A stretch of DNA of 64,000 bases from Actinoplanes missouriensis 431 (GTDB taxonomy: Bacteria; Actinomycetota; Actinomycetes; Mycobacteriales; Micromonosporaceae). Below, in pieces: positions 36,966 through 44,415 of the stretch. Within the stretch, counting starts at the first letter, position 1, and every line of letters begins with the position of its first letter. The notes under the pieces were generated by a model that searched no databases, was not told the origin of the DNA, and saw nothing but the letters and a program-made list of their open reading frames with translations. Both the position numbers and the translations under genes were made by a program. The stretch spans positions 3,224,001 to 3,288,000 of the forward strand of contig NC_017093.1 of the NCBI RefSeq assembly GCF_000284295.1. Reading direction: 5' to 3'.

Positions 36966-37391
36966 TCAGCCCTTGATCTGTTTGCGGCCGGAGGTGCCGC
37001 CGCCGATGGCGATGCGGCGGGGCTTGGCGCGGTCGGAGATCGGGATGCGCAGGGTCAGCACGCCGTTGTCGTAGACGGCTTCCAGTTTCTCGGTGTCGAG
37101 GGTGTCGGCCAGGAACAGCTGGCGGTTGAACACGCCCATCGGCCGTTCGCTGATCACCGCCTCGACGCCGTCCCGGCTGCGGCGCTGTCGCTGCGCCTGG
37201 ACCTGCAGGACGTTGCGCTCGACCGTCACGTCGATCGAGTCGGGGTCGACACCGGGCAGATCGAAGTACACGTAGAAGGTGTCGCCGTCGCGTTCGGCGT
37301 CGACGTGCATCACCGCGGGCCGGGCGCTGGTGCCGGTGAACTGCTCGAACATCCGGTCGAGCTCACGGAACGGGTCGGTACGCAGAAGCAT
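36966..37391 (-). CDS. Hsp20/alpha-crystallin small heat shock protein
   Basis: 141 residues. The alpha-crystallin domain (about 28-130) shows FDLPGVDPDSIDVTVERNVLQV and the C-terminal GVLTLRIPI, the latter being the I-x-I anchor region. It is a holdase chaperone of the cytoplasm. Of two close ATGs, 37391 is preferred because GGAGG lies 8 bases upstream, versus 2 for the ATG at 37397. A CIRCE-like operator lies about 55 bases upstream, suggesting HrcA control. Confidence 0.88.
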   Translation of the reverse strand: MLLRTDPFRELDRMFEQFTGTSARPAVMHVDAERDGDTFYVYFDLPGVDPDSIDVTVERNVLQVQAQRQRRSRDGVEAVISERPMGVFNRQLFLADTLDTEKLEAVYDNGVLTLRIPISDRAKPRRIAIGGGTSGRKQIKG

Positions 37392-37445
37392 GGTCATCTC
37401 CTCCTTCGGTGCTCCTTCACCGAGGTCTCGTCGTCTCTTCCTGTA

Positions 37446-37472
37446 TTAGCACTCGATCCTGTCGAGTGCAAG
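37446..37472. promoter_or_regulatory. CIRCE-like heat-shock operator upstream of hsp20
   Basis: TTAGCACTC, a 9-base spacer and GAGTGCAAG match the HrcA operator (TTAGCACTC-N9-GAGTGCTAA) at 16 of 18 positions. The inner part is a perfect palindrome, GCACTCGA-TCCTG-TCGAGTGC at 37449-37469. It sits between the Hsp20 and NADH dehydrogenase genes, about 55 bases from the Hsp20 start and 150 from the other. Confidence 0.72.
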
Positions 37473-37622
37473 CGCCAGCCATGGTGGGCTGCGAGAACGT
37501 GCACGCGACGGTACCGATCTCGCAACCGAACCGCTGCCCCGCACCACTAAACGGCCACGGCGAGATGTCGATCAGAGCTGCCGGACGGGATCGAATCGCG
37601 GCAGAGGAGAAGGACAAAAGCC

Positions 37623-38963
37623 ATGGGTGACCGGCACAAGGTTGTCGTCGTAGGGGCCGGTTTCGGCGGGCTCTCCGCCGCGAAGGCGCTGCACCGCGCG
37701 GACGTGGACGTCACGCTCATCAACGGCACCACGCATCACCTGTTCCAGCCGCTGCTCTACCAGGTGGCGACCGGCATCCTCTCCGAGGGCGAGATCGCGG
37801 TTCCGGTACGCGAGATCCTCAAGAAGCAGGACAACGCCGAGGTGCTGATCGGTCACGTGGCCGACGTCGACGTGGACGGCCGCACGGTGACCGCCACCGC
37901 GCCGAACGGGACCGAGTACCAGGTCGGCTACGACACCCTGATCGTCGCCGCGGGCGCCTCGCAGAGCTACTTCGGCAACGACCACTTCGCCCAGTACGCG
38001 CCCGGCATGAAGACCGTCGACGACGCTCTGGAGCTGCGCGGACGCATCTTCGGCGCGTTCGAGATGGCCGAACTGGAGACCGACCCGGAGGCCGTGCAGC
38101 GCTGGCTCACCTTCGTCGTGGTCGGCGGCGGGCCGACCGGCGTGGAGATGGCGGGCCAGATCGCCGAGCTGGCGCACCGGACGCTGCCCGGCCAGTTCCG
38201 CCGGATCGACCCCCGGCAGGCCCGGGTCATCCTGGTCGACGCGGTCGACGCGGTGCTGCCGACGTTCGGCGGGAAGCTGTCCGAGAAGGCCAAGCACCAG
38301 CTCGAGAAGATCGGCGTCGAGGTCCAGCTCGGCACGAAGGTGGTCGGCGTCGACGGGACCGGCATCACCGTCGAGACCGCGCAGGGCCGGCAGCGCATCG
38401 AGTCGGTCACCAAGATCTGGGCCGCCGGTGTGGCCGCTCCGGCGATCTCCCGCCGGGTCGCCGAGGCGGCCGGCGCCGAGGTGGACCGGGCCGGACGCGT
38501 CATGGTCAACCCGGACTGCACGGTGCCCGGGCACCCGGAGATCTTCGTCGTCGGCGACATGATGTCGCTGGACCGGCTGCCCGGCGTGGCCCAGGTGGCG
38601 ATCCAGACCGGCACCTACGCCGGCCGGACGGTCGCGGCGCGCGTCGCCGGCAAGCCCGCGCTCGCGCCGTTCGCGTACCGCGACAAGGGCAGCATGGCCA
38701 CGATCTCCCGGTTCTCCGCGATCGCGTCGACCGGCGGCATGAAGTTCAGCGGGTTCACCGCCTGGATGATGTGGCTCGTCGTGCACCTGATGTACCTGGT
38801 CGGCTTCAAGAACCGGGTCTCCGCCGTGGGCCACTGGTTCGTGTCGTTCCTGGGCCGGGGACGCTCCGAGCGGGTCACCACCGCTCAGCAGGTGATGGCC
38901 CGGGAGGCGATCCAGCAGGTCACCGCGGCGGGCGAGCTGGTCAAGGCTGGTCGACCCGAGTAA
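37623..38963 (+). CDS. ndh: type II NADH dehydrogenase (NDH-2)
   Basis: 446 residues. Two dinucleotide folds: VVVGAGFGGLSAAKAL (FAD) at 8-23 and FVVVGGGPTGVEMAGQIAE (NADH) near 160. GDMMSLDRLPGVAQVAIQTG precedes a membrane-binding C-terminus with FTAWMMWLVVHLMYLVGF. NDH-2 passes electrons from NADH to quinone at the inner membrane without pumping protons. The start has GAGAAGGA upstream. The 3' end overlaps the convergent TetR gene by 23 bases. Confidence 0.9.
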   Translation: MGDRHKVVVVGAGFGGLSAAKALHRADVDVTLINGTTHHLFQPLLYQVATGILSEGEIAVPVREILKKQDNAEVLIGHVADVDVDGRTVTATAPNGTEYQVGYDTLIVAAGASQSYFGNDHFAQYAPGMKTVDDALELRGRIFGAFEMAELETDPEAVQRWLTFVVVGGGPTGVEMAGQIAELAHRTLPGQFRRIDPRQARVILVDAVDAVLPTFGGKLSEKAKHQLEKIGVEVQLGTKVVGVDGTGITVETAQGRQRIESVTKIWAAGVAAPAISRRVAEAAGAEVDRAGRVMVNPDCTVPGHPEIFVVGDMMSLDRLPGVAQVAIQTGTYAGRTVAARVAGKPALAPFAYRDKGSMATISRFSAIASTGGMKFSGFTAWMMWLVVHLMYLVGFKNRVSAVGHWFVSFLGRGRSERVTTAQQVMAREAIQQVTAAGELVKAGRPE

Positions 38964-39540
38964 ACGTGCCCTGCAGCAGGAAGTCCACGAGCCGCTGGGC
39001 GTGCGCGGCCGGGTCCTCCTGCTTCTCCCTGGGCGTGCTCAGCGCGTGCATCATCGCCCCACCCGCCAGCGTGTCGAGCAGCATCGTGATCGACACGCTG
39101 GCGGGCAGCTCGCCGCGGTCGATGCCGCGCCGCACGATCGCGCGGGCGGCGTGGAACTGGGCCTCGCGCATCGCGTGATAGTTCTCCGCGACGCCGGGGA
39201 TCGTGCCCGCCTCCAGGGTGAGGCGCAGCGCGGCGCGGCTGGACGGCCCGCCGTAGAGGCCGAGGATCTGGGCCGCCAGTTCGACCAGGTCGCCGCGCAG
39301 GGTGCCGGTGTCGACGTCGGCGACCCGGACCAGGCCGGTGTTCAACGCGTGGGTGAGCAGCGCTTCCTTGCTGGTCCAGCGCAGGTAGAGGGTGGCCTTG
39401 CCGATGCCGGCGCGGCGGGCGACGACCTCCATCGCGAACCCGGCCCAGCCGGTGTCGCCGAAGACGTCGAGCGCGGCCCGGGCGATGCGCCGGTCCACGT
39501 CCGGGTCGCGGGGCCGGCCCGGCCCGGGTGCTGCGCTCAT
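38941..39540 (-). CDS. TetR-family transcriptional regulator
   Basis: 199 residues from ATG 39540 (an ATG at 39549 is also possible). The HTH includes DTGWAGFAMEVVARR then GIGKATLYLRWTSKEALL (about 30-62), followed by a C-terminal ligand domain with LLDTLAGGAMMHAL. It is divergent from the thiolase-like gene at 39641. Two related TGAACGG-type palindromes lie in the shared gap, so it probably represses that gene and itself. Confidence 0.87.
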   Translation of the reverse strand: MSAAPGPGRPRDPDVDRRIARAALDVFGDTGWAGFAMEVVARRAGIGKATLYLRWTSKEALLTHALNTGLVRVADVDTGTLRGDLVELAAQILGLYGGPSSRAALRLTLEAGTIPGVAENYHAMREAQFHAARAIVRRGIDRGELPASVSITMLLDTLAGGAMMHALSTPREKQEDPAAHAQRLVDFLLQGTFTRVDQP

Positions 39541-39567
39541 TCCGGTCATCCTACGGGTTCGGCGCTA

Positions 39568-39593
39568 TTGCTGAACGGTTACCGTCAGGATAC
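39568..39593. promoter_or_regulatory. 26-base motif shared with the usp promoter, copy 1
   Basis: This stretch begins TTGCTGAACGGTTA and ends GGATAC. It matches 43863-43888 at 24 of 26 positions. It could hold a promoter (TTGCTG, 17 bases, TACAGT) overlapping an operator: ACGGT-T-ACCGT is a perfect palindrome at its centre. It lies 48 bases before the thiolase start and 28 bases from the TetR start. Confidence 0.6.
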
Positions 39594-39605
39594 AGTCGCG
39601 AAAAG

Positions 39606-39622
39606 TGAACGGGAATCGTTCA
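39606..39622. promoter_or_regulatory. palindrome, probable TetR operator before the thiolase gene
   Basis: TGAACG-GGAAT-CGTTCA is a perfect 6-base inverted repeat with a 5-base spacer, 19 bases before the chosen ATG at 39641. It shares TGAACGG with the motif at 39568-39593, so the pair looks like two sites for one regulator, most simply the divergent TetR protein. Confidence 0.6.
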
Positions 39623-39640
39623 GGATCCCTGGAGCGCGAC

Positions 39641-41200
39641 ATGCCGCTGAACTACGACGATCTCGACCCGCGCACCCCGATCGTGGTGGGTGTGGGACAG
39701 GCCTCCGAGCTGCTCGACAGCCCGGGCTATCGGCGCCGGTCGCCGGTCGAGCTGGCCGCCGACGCCGCCCGTGAGGCGATCGCCGACACCGGCGCCGGGC
39801 TGATCGCCGTCTCCGCGAGCATCGACACGGTCGCCGCCACCCGCCAGTTCGAGAACTCGTTCCCCGGCGTGACGGCACCCCTGGGCCGCTCCGACAACTT
39901 CCCCCGATCGGTCGCGCAGCGCGTCGGCGCCCGGCCGCGGCGGGCGGTCCTCGAGGTCGGCGGCGGGCAGAGCCCGCAGCGTCTGGTCAACGAGTTCGCC
40001 GCGGCTGTCGCCGCCGGCTCCGCCGAGGTGGTCCTTCTGGCCGGCGCGGAGGCCATCTCCACCATCGAGCGGTACGCGGGAAGCGACGGCGCACCGGATT
40101 TCTCCGAGCAGGTCGAGGGTTCCCTCGAGGATCGCGGGTTCGGGCTCGAGGGCCTGCTCTCCGAGCATCACGCGGTCCACGGCCTGACCGACGCGCCCAG
40201 TCACTACGCGCTGTTCGACAACGCCCGCCGGGCCCGCCTCAAGCTGTCCCGCGCCGCGTACGCGCAGGCCATCGGCGAGCTGTTCGCCCCCTTTACCAGG
40301 ATCGCCGCCGCGAACCCGCACGCGGCCGCCCCGATCGAGCGGACCGCCGCCGAACTCGTCACCCCGACCGACGCGAACCGGCCGATCGCCGATCCCTACA
40401 CCCGGTACGTGGTCGCACGGGAAAAGGTGAACCAGGGTGCGGCGATCGTACTCATGTCCATTGCCGCGGCGAAGCGGCTCGGCGTGCCCACCGACCGGTG
40501 GGTCTTCCTGTCCGGACACGCCGACCTGCGGGAACGCGACCTGATGGACCGCGCCGACCTGTCGTCGTCACCGGCGTCGGTGCTGGCCGCGCGGCACGCC
40601 CTCGACGTCGCCGGCATCGGCGTCGACGATCTCGCGCACCTCGACCTCTACAGCTGTTTCGCGGCGCCGGTGTTCAACCTCGCCGACGCGTTCGGGCTGA
40701 CGGCCGACGACCCGCGCGGGCTGACCGTCACCGGCGGGCTGCCGTTCTTCGGCGGCGCCGGCAACAACTACGCGATGCACGCGATTGCCTCGGTGGTCGA
40801 GCGGGTGCGTCAGTCGCCGGGCAGCCACGGGTTCGTCGGGGCGAACGGCGGCATGATGAGCAAGTACTCCGCGGGCGTCTACACCACGACGCCGTCGCCG
40901 TGGCGGGCCGACGACAGCGCCGCGCTGCAGGCCGAGGTCGACGCGTGGGCGGCGCCGGAGCAGGCGGTCCGGGCCGACGGGTGGGCGACCCTCGAGACGT
41001 ACACGGTGAAGCACGCGCGCGACGGCAAGCGCACCGGTGTGGTGGTCGGCCGGCTGGAAGCCGACGGGCGGCGGTTCCTCGCGCTCGCCGAGGACGAGAT
41101 GGTCCTCGACGACGTGCTGTGCAGCGCCGAGCCGATCGGGCAGCTCGTCCACGTGCGCTCGTCCAGCGCCGGCAACCGGATCGCCATGTCCGACTACTAG
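39641..41200 (+). CDS. thiolase-fold protein (acetyl-CoA acetyltransferase-like), active-site Cys missing
   Basis: 519 residues. Thiolase-like features: a start of PRTPIVVGVGQAS, VGGGQSPQRLVNEFAAAVAAG where the nucleophile loop normally reads N-x-C-x-S-G, LDLYSCFAAPVFN and GGLPFFGGAGNNYAM where GG-x-x-x-G-H-P is expected. The usual nucleophilic cysteine and the GHP histidine are absent, so ordinary claisen chemistry is unlikely; a lyase/hydratase-partner or CoA-binding role is possible. ATG 39641 has GGAG 6-9 bases upstream; an in-frame GTG at 39605 lies inside the operator region. Control by the divergent TetR protein is likely. Confidence 0.78.
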   Translation: MPLNYDDLDPRTPIVVGVGQASELLDSPGYRRRSPVELAADAAREAIADTGAGLIAVSASIDTVAATRQFENSFPGVTAPLGRSDNFPRSVAQRVGARPRRAVLEVGGGQSPQRLVNEFAAAVAAGSAEVVLLAGAEAISTIERYAGSDGAPDFSEQVEGSLEDRGFGLEGLLSEHHAVHGLTDAPSHYALFDNARRARLKLSRAAYAQAIGELFAPFTRIAAANPHAAAPIERTAAELVTPTDANRPIADPYTRYVVAREKVNQGAAIVLMSIAAAKRLGVPTDRWVFLSGHADLRERDLMDRADLSSSPASVLAARHALDVAGIGVDDLAHLDLYSCFAAPVFNLADAFGLTADDPRGLTVTGGLPFFGGAGNNYAMHAIASVVERVRQSPGSHGFVGANGGMMSKYSAGVYTTTPSPWRADDSAALQAEVDAWAAPEQAVRADGWATLETYTVKHARDGKRTGVVVGRLEADGRRFLALAEDEMVLDDVLCSAEPIGQLVHVRSSSAGNRIAMSDY

Positions 41201-41212
41201 CTTGCCTTCAAC

Positions 41213-41235
41213 GCCCGCCCCTGCCGGGCGCGGGC
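41213..41235. terminator. possible terminator hairpin after the thiolase gene
   Basis: GCCCGC and GCGGGC form a 6-base GC-rich stem around an 11-base loop, starting 13 bases after the thiolase stop. There is no T-run, which is common for actinomycete terminators, so the call rests on position and stem only. Confidence 0.35.
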
Positions 41236-41349
41236 AGAGACGGGCAGCGCGCGCACCGCGGCATGTGAGTGAATCGGTCTTTACAGGCGCCGTCAGATCG
41301 AACTCCGCTGGCAGCGGTTAGCGGTGAATACTTACGGCATGATCACGTG

Positions 41350-41910
41350 GTGAGTGATGTGTGGGGCAGTCCGTTGACGGTCGCCGTCGGTCAGACCCAG
41401 ATTCTGATGGGTCTGACGCCGCCAGCCGTGCTCGGCGGCTACCGGCAGCATGCCGACCTCTCGGAGGATTTCCCTGTCTCCGGTGACAGTGGATACGACG
41501 GATACTTCTTCCTCGCCGTCAACGACCATGGCGGCGAGTGGCCGCGACTGGTGGTCACACAGCGATTCGCGCCATCCGGAGCCGGTTTCACGCCGGGAGC
41601 GCTGTACGTTCCTGAGCAGCGTCAACTGTTCGTTGGAGCGGGCACCCGTCTACTCGCCTACGAGACACGCTCCGGCCTGTGGCACCGGAACTGGCTGGAT
41701 GAGGCCGAGTGCGGGTTCTGGTCCTGGCGTCAGCATGACGACGTGGTCATCATGTCAGCTGAGCTCGAGATCGCCGCTTGGCGCACAGACGGCACGAAGC
41801 TCTGGACGACATTCGTCGAACCGCCCTGGTCTTACCGGGTTGATTCGGATCAAGTCGAGCTCGACATCATGGGCTCCGTGCGAACCTTCCACCTCAGCAA
41901 GGGCCCGTAG
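41350..41910 (+). CDS. hypothetical protein, quinoprotein/beta-propeller-like
   Basis: 186 residues from GTG 41350 (GTG 41347 or 41269 are alternatives; none has a clear ribosome binding site). The sequence is rich in aromatic beta-strand pieces such as LYVPEQRQLFVGAGTRLLAY, FWSWRQHDDVVIMSAELEIA and LWTTFVEPPW, which resembles fragments of PQQ-type beta-propellers. The function is unknown. It opens a short stretch of small orphan genes with lower GC than the rest of the window. Confidence 0.65.
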   Translation: MSDVWGSPLTVAVGQTQILMGLTPPAVLGGYRQHADLSEDFPVSGDSGYDGYFFLAVNDHGGEWPRLVVTQRFAPSGAGFTPGALYVPEQRQLFVGAGTRLLAYETRSGLWHRNWLDEAECGFWSWRQHDDVVIMSAELEIAAWRTDGTKLWTTFVEPPWSYRVDSDQVELDIMGSVRTFHLSKGP

Positions 41911-41996
41911 ACCGGGCTCACATGGTCGCGGCAGAGGAGGGCTCACGAGAGATGGTGATCGCCATAGCCGGGACCCGGGCACACATGGTGCGTTGA

Positions 41997-42374
41997 TCAA
42001 GAATTACCGTGGTCTCCATCGGCAACCCAGACCCGGAACTGGTGGATGGCTTCACTGAGATTGAGCGGTCCGCATGCCACCTCGAAGCGGTTGTCGACCA
42101 CGCGGGCAATGAGCCAGTCGTGCTTGCTGCGGTGGACTTCATGCTTAGGGAACTTCAGGCCGTCCATCGCAGTTGCCTGCAGGTCGACTTTCAGGAACCA
42201 GCCAGGATTGTCGAGCGTCTCGATCGACACGCCGTACTCGTGTTCCCACTCTCCATCGCACTGGGTGGTGTACCACCCCTGAAGCCACGTCAAGGCGTCA
42301 GGCCCGTCGTAGTGGAACTGGAGATCTTGTCCGGTCACCCGGCCATGATGCCGAAAATAGTTCCGCTCCAACAT
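41997..42374 (-). CDS. Imm53-type immunity protein (orphan)
   Basis: 125 residues (or 113 from GTG 42338). The core ALTWLQGWYTTQCDGEWEHE, YGVSIETLDNPGWFLKVDL and the end L(N)LSEAIHQFRVWV match Imm53, a family of immunity proteins for polymorphic toxins. The CDGDWEH and TLDNPGW patterns are distinctive. No cognate toxin gene is present nearby, so it may protect against toxins of neighbours or be a remnant. It is convergent with the propeller-like gene. Confidence 0.75.
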   Translation of the reverse strand: MLERNYFRHHGRVTGQDLQFHYDGPDALTWLQGWYTTQCDGEWEHEYGVSIETLDNPGWFLKVDLQATAMDGLKFPKHEVHRSKHDWLIARVVDNRFEVACGPLNLSEAIHQFRVWVADGDHGNS

Positions 42375-42536
42375 CCGCTCATCGGCACGAGCGTGCGTCG
42401 GGCCGCCAACGGCTCGTGACGACTCGTCGCGGCCCGCCGTCGGCTCAGTGGTGGGACTTGCTTATCGCGGCCGCTGACCTGATGTGGCTTGGCTGAGACC
42501 GCGGCTTGGTGCCGGTGGGGTCGTTGGGAGAGCGTT

Positions 42537-42876
42537 CACGGGATCATCCGCGCTGAGTCGCGGTTGTTTCGGTCAGCGGAGGCGGCCGGGCCGCTGCCAT
42601 CCCAAGTCCCGGCGTTCTGCGTCCTCTCTGGGATATCGAGCAGCGAACGCCGGCGGGAAAGCCCGATCTTCGAGTGGCGCGCATGTGGGTGGAATCTGCG
42701 CCGGAGTTGGCTCCGGGAACCATAGGGTTCGTCCGTCTCGCGCCTCTCGCGCCTCTCGCGCCGCTCGACTGGCGAGACCTGCAGGCAGGCCAGTCAATCA
42801 CCATGCACGAGGGCACACACCCGCAGTCGGAGCAGGCACCGTCATCGAAGTAGCCGGACCGGTCCGACAGCGGTGA
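42537..42876 (+). pseudogene. EF-Tu-like domain protein, two frameshifts
   Basis: A coherent protein can be read only by changing frame twice. 42543-42602 reads IIRAESRLFRSAEAAGPLPS; from 42605 the next frame reads SPGVLRPLWDIEQRTPAGKP, then VARMWVESAPELAPGTIGF and ITMHEG to 42814; from 42814 the third frame reads HTPAVGAGTVIEVAGPVRQR to the stop at 42876. R-P-L-W-D-I..R-T-P, the A-P-G..V-R-L-x-P-L..W and I-T-M-H-E-G are typical of small EF-Tu-domain-2-like proteins. A 9-base tandem repeat (CGCGCCTCT, about three copies near 42737) stretches LAPL. No start codon is obvious. Confidence 0.65.
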
Positions 42877-42997
42877 CAGCACGCAACGCGCCAGGTCGAT
42901 GTCAGGCGTATCGAACCGGATGACCACGCTCGACGACACGCGCGATCGGCGGCAGATCAGTGCGTTCGCCGCCTCGACAAACCTTGCGTTTCGACGG

Positions 42998-43360
42998 CTA
43001 TGGCCGGGCGAATCCTCCGCCGTCGCCAGGCCGCAACCGCCCCGCTTGCGGGTCGAAGCAGACAAGTCCAAAACGGGCTGCCAGTTCTGCTGCGCAGAGC
43101 GACACCTCAGCGGCTCGGCTGTAGCTGAGCGTGATGTAGGCGATCGGTCCGGAGACGGAGACTCCCGACGAGTACGGACTGTCCTCGGAATCCTCGGGCC
43201 AGCGTGCCAGCAGGGCCTCAGCGAAGGCAGCGACAGGACCGACCGGTTCCGTCAGCCAATCGCCCTCGAGGTGCCGCCTGAACAGATTCTCGAAGGTCGC
43301 CTTCCCGCCAGCATCGGTTGTCGGCTGCGGCCCTTCCCACACGGCCAAGTCATAGCTCAC
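42998..43360 (-). CDS. conserved hypothetical protein (SYDLAVWEG family)
   Basis: 120 residues starting MSYDLAVWEG, an opening I recognise from a widespread actinobacterial family without known function. It is a small alpha/beta protein with YSSGVSVSGPIAYITLSYSR strands and a C-terminal helix (EVSLCAAELAARFGLVCFDP). No signal peptide. It lies in the islet of small orphan genes next to the Imm53-type gene, where immunity-like proteins would be expected, but I cannot show that role. Confidence 0.7.
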   Translation of the reverse strand: MSYDLAVWEGPQPTTDAGGKATFENLFRRHLEGDWLTEPVGPVAAFAEALLARWPEDSEDSPYSSGVSVSGPIAYITLSYSRAAEVSLCAAELAARFGLVCFDPQAGRLRPGDGGGFARP

Positions 43361-43474
43361 GAGTAGCAGTATGCCGGGACGCTGCGGCGCCTCTACCCGG
43401 CGGCACGACGGCCTGCGCCCGGCATGACAGCATGTCGTTCACCATGATCAATGAGGCGACGACAGGGGACCACA

Positions 43475-43771
43475 ATGATCGACATGCAGGTGCGTAGCGC
43501 GAGCGGTGAGGTGGTGGTTCATGGCGCGAATGGCATCCGATGGTCCGAGGCGCTGGCGCGGCTGGATCCAGAGGACTTCCCGTTTTTGAGTAGCTTGCTG
43601 CCATATGCGGATGCCATCTTCAATTCAAGGCAGACCGAGAGGCTGCGGCGGGAACTCTCCGATCAAAATGTTCGAACCATCATCGGAGAAGACGCCGCGG
43701 TGGAAGCTGAAAGACTCAGCAGGAAAGTCGAGGAGGGTTCCCATCTGTATTTGTGGTTCGTGGGCGACTGA
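43475..43771 (+). CDS. small hypothetical protein
   Basis: 98 residues from ATG 43475 (MIDMQVRSASG). It is mixed alpha/beta with GIRWSEALARLDPEDFPFLS followed by LLPYADAIFNSRQTERLRRE, a well-formed amphipathic helix, and a late aromatic YLWFVGD. It does not resemble a family I can name. Codon use shows more A/T than the neighbours, like the rest of this islet. Confidence 0.6.
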   Translation: MIDMQVRSASGEVVVHGANGIRWSEALARLDPEDFPFLSSLLPYADAIFNSRQTERLRRELSDQNVRTIIGEDAAVEAERLSRKVEEGSHLYLWFVGD

Positions 43772-43862
43772 CTCACGTTCCGCCTGCTCAAGCGGGCGCC
43801 GGGTTGGACCGCTCCGCGGTCCCGGGCGCTCTGGCCCTCTTGAAGCAGGACCCAGCCCATCT

Positions 43863-43888
43863 TTGCTGAACGGTTAACGTCGGGATAC
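43863..43888. promoter_or_regulatory. 26-base motif shared with the thiolase promoter, copy 2
   Basis: It begins TTGCTGAACGGTTA and ends GGATAC, matching 39568-39593 with two differences. Promoter-like elements TTGCTG and TACCAT are 17 bases apart within and just beyond it. It lies 51 bases upstream of the universal stress protein start, in the same orientation as copy 1 relative to its gene. Confidence 0.6.
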
Positions 43889-43939
43889 CATACGAATAAG
43901 AGTACGGTTGGCGTTCCGTTATCCTCGCCGGAGGTCGTG

Positions 43940-44368
43940 ATGGCCGGACTGATCGTCGTGGGCGTCGATGGCACCGACACGTCGATGCGGGCGGCCGCCT
44001 ACGCCGTCGGCCTGGCCCGCCGGCAGGACGCCCGGCTGGTCGGCGTCTACGTCCGGCCGTTCGCGAGCAGCATGGTCTCGATCGCCGACACCTACGGTTC
44101 CGCGGTCGCTTCCGAGGTCGAGGCGCAGAACGAGGTGGAGAGCCAGTTCCGTGACACGGTGGTGCGCGAGCGCCCGCGCCTCGGCGTCGACTTCGAGCTG
44201 GTGGTGCGGCACGGTGACCCGTTCGCCGAGCTCTGCCGGGTGGCCTGTGAGAGAGCCGCCGACGCGGTGATCGTGGGCCGCTCCGAGCAACCCCTGCACC
44301 GGTTCGCCGGCTCGGTGGCGCAGCGCCTGACCCGCTGCGGCCGCTGGCCGGTGACCGTCGTCCCCTGA
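43940..44368 (+). CDS. universal stress protein (UspA family)
   Basis: 142 residues: a single Usp domain starting LIVVGVDGTDTSMRAAAYA and ending VAQRLTRCGRWPVTVVP. The ATP-binding G-2x-G-9x-G(S/T) loop is degenerate: VGRSEQPLHRFAGSVAQRL keeps G-S but lacks part of the first glycine spacing, so nucleotide binding is uncertain. ATG 43940 has GGAGG 5 bases upstream. Single-domain Usp proteins respond to starvation or redox stress. The promoter carries the 26-base motif shared with the thiolase gene. Confidence 0.85.
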   Translation: MAGLIVVGVDGTDTSMRAAAYAVGLARRQDARLVGVYVRPFASSMVSIADTYGSAVASEVEAQNEVESQFRDTVVRERPRLGVDFELVVRHGDPFAELCRVACERAADAVIVGRSEQPLHRFAGSVAQRLTRCGRWPVTVVP

Positions 44369-44415
44369 GCGGCTGACCGGCTCAGGAGCGGCGGGCTGCC
44401 GCCGATCGTACGGAT

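Noticed and set aside
42544..43071. Minus-strand open frame with Cys-rich GYFDDGACSDCGCVPS segment.
   Set aside because: It crosses the pseudogene and part of another gene in shadow, has no convincing start and no match to a family. The plus-strand pseudogene explains most of it.
39568..43888. A 4.3-kb integrated element bounded by the two 26-base repeats.
   Set aside because: No integrase, tRNA or relaxase lies between them, and both copies sit at promoter distance from genes in the same orientation, which a shared regulator explains better. Kept as an alternative in the finding.
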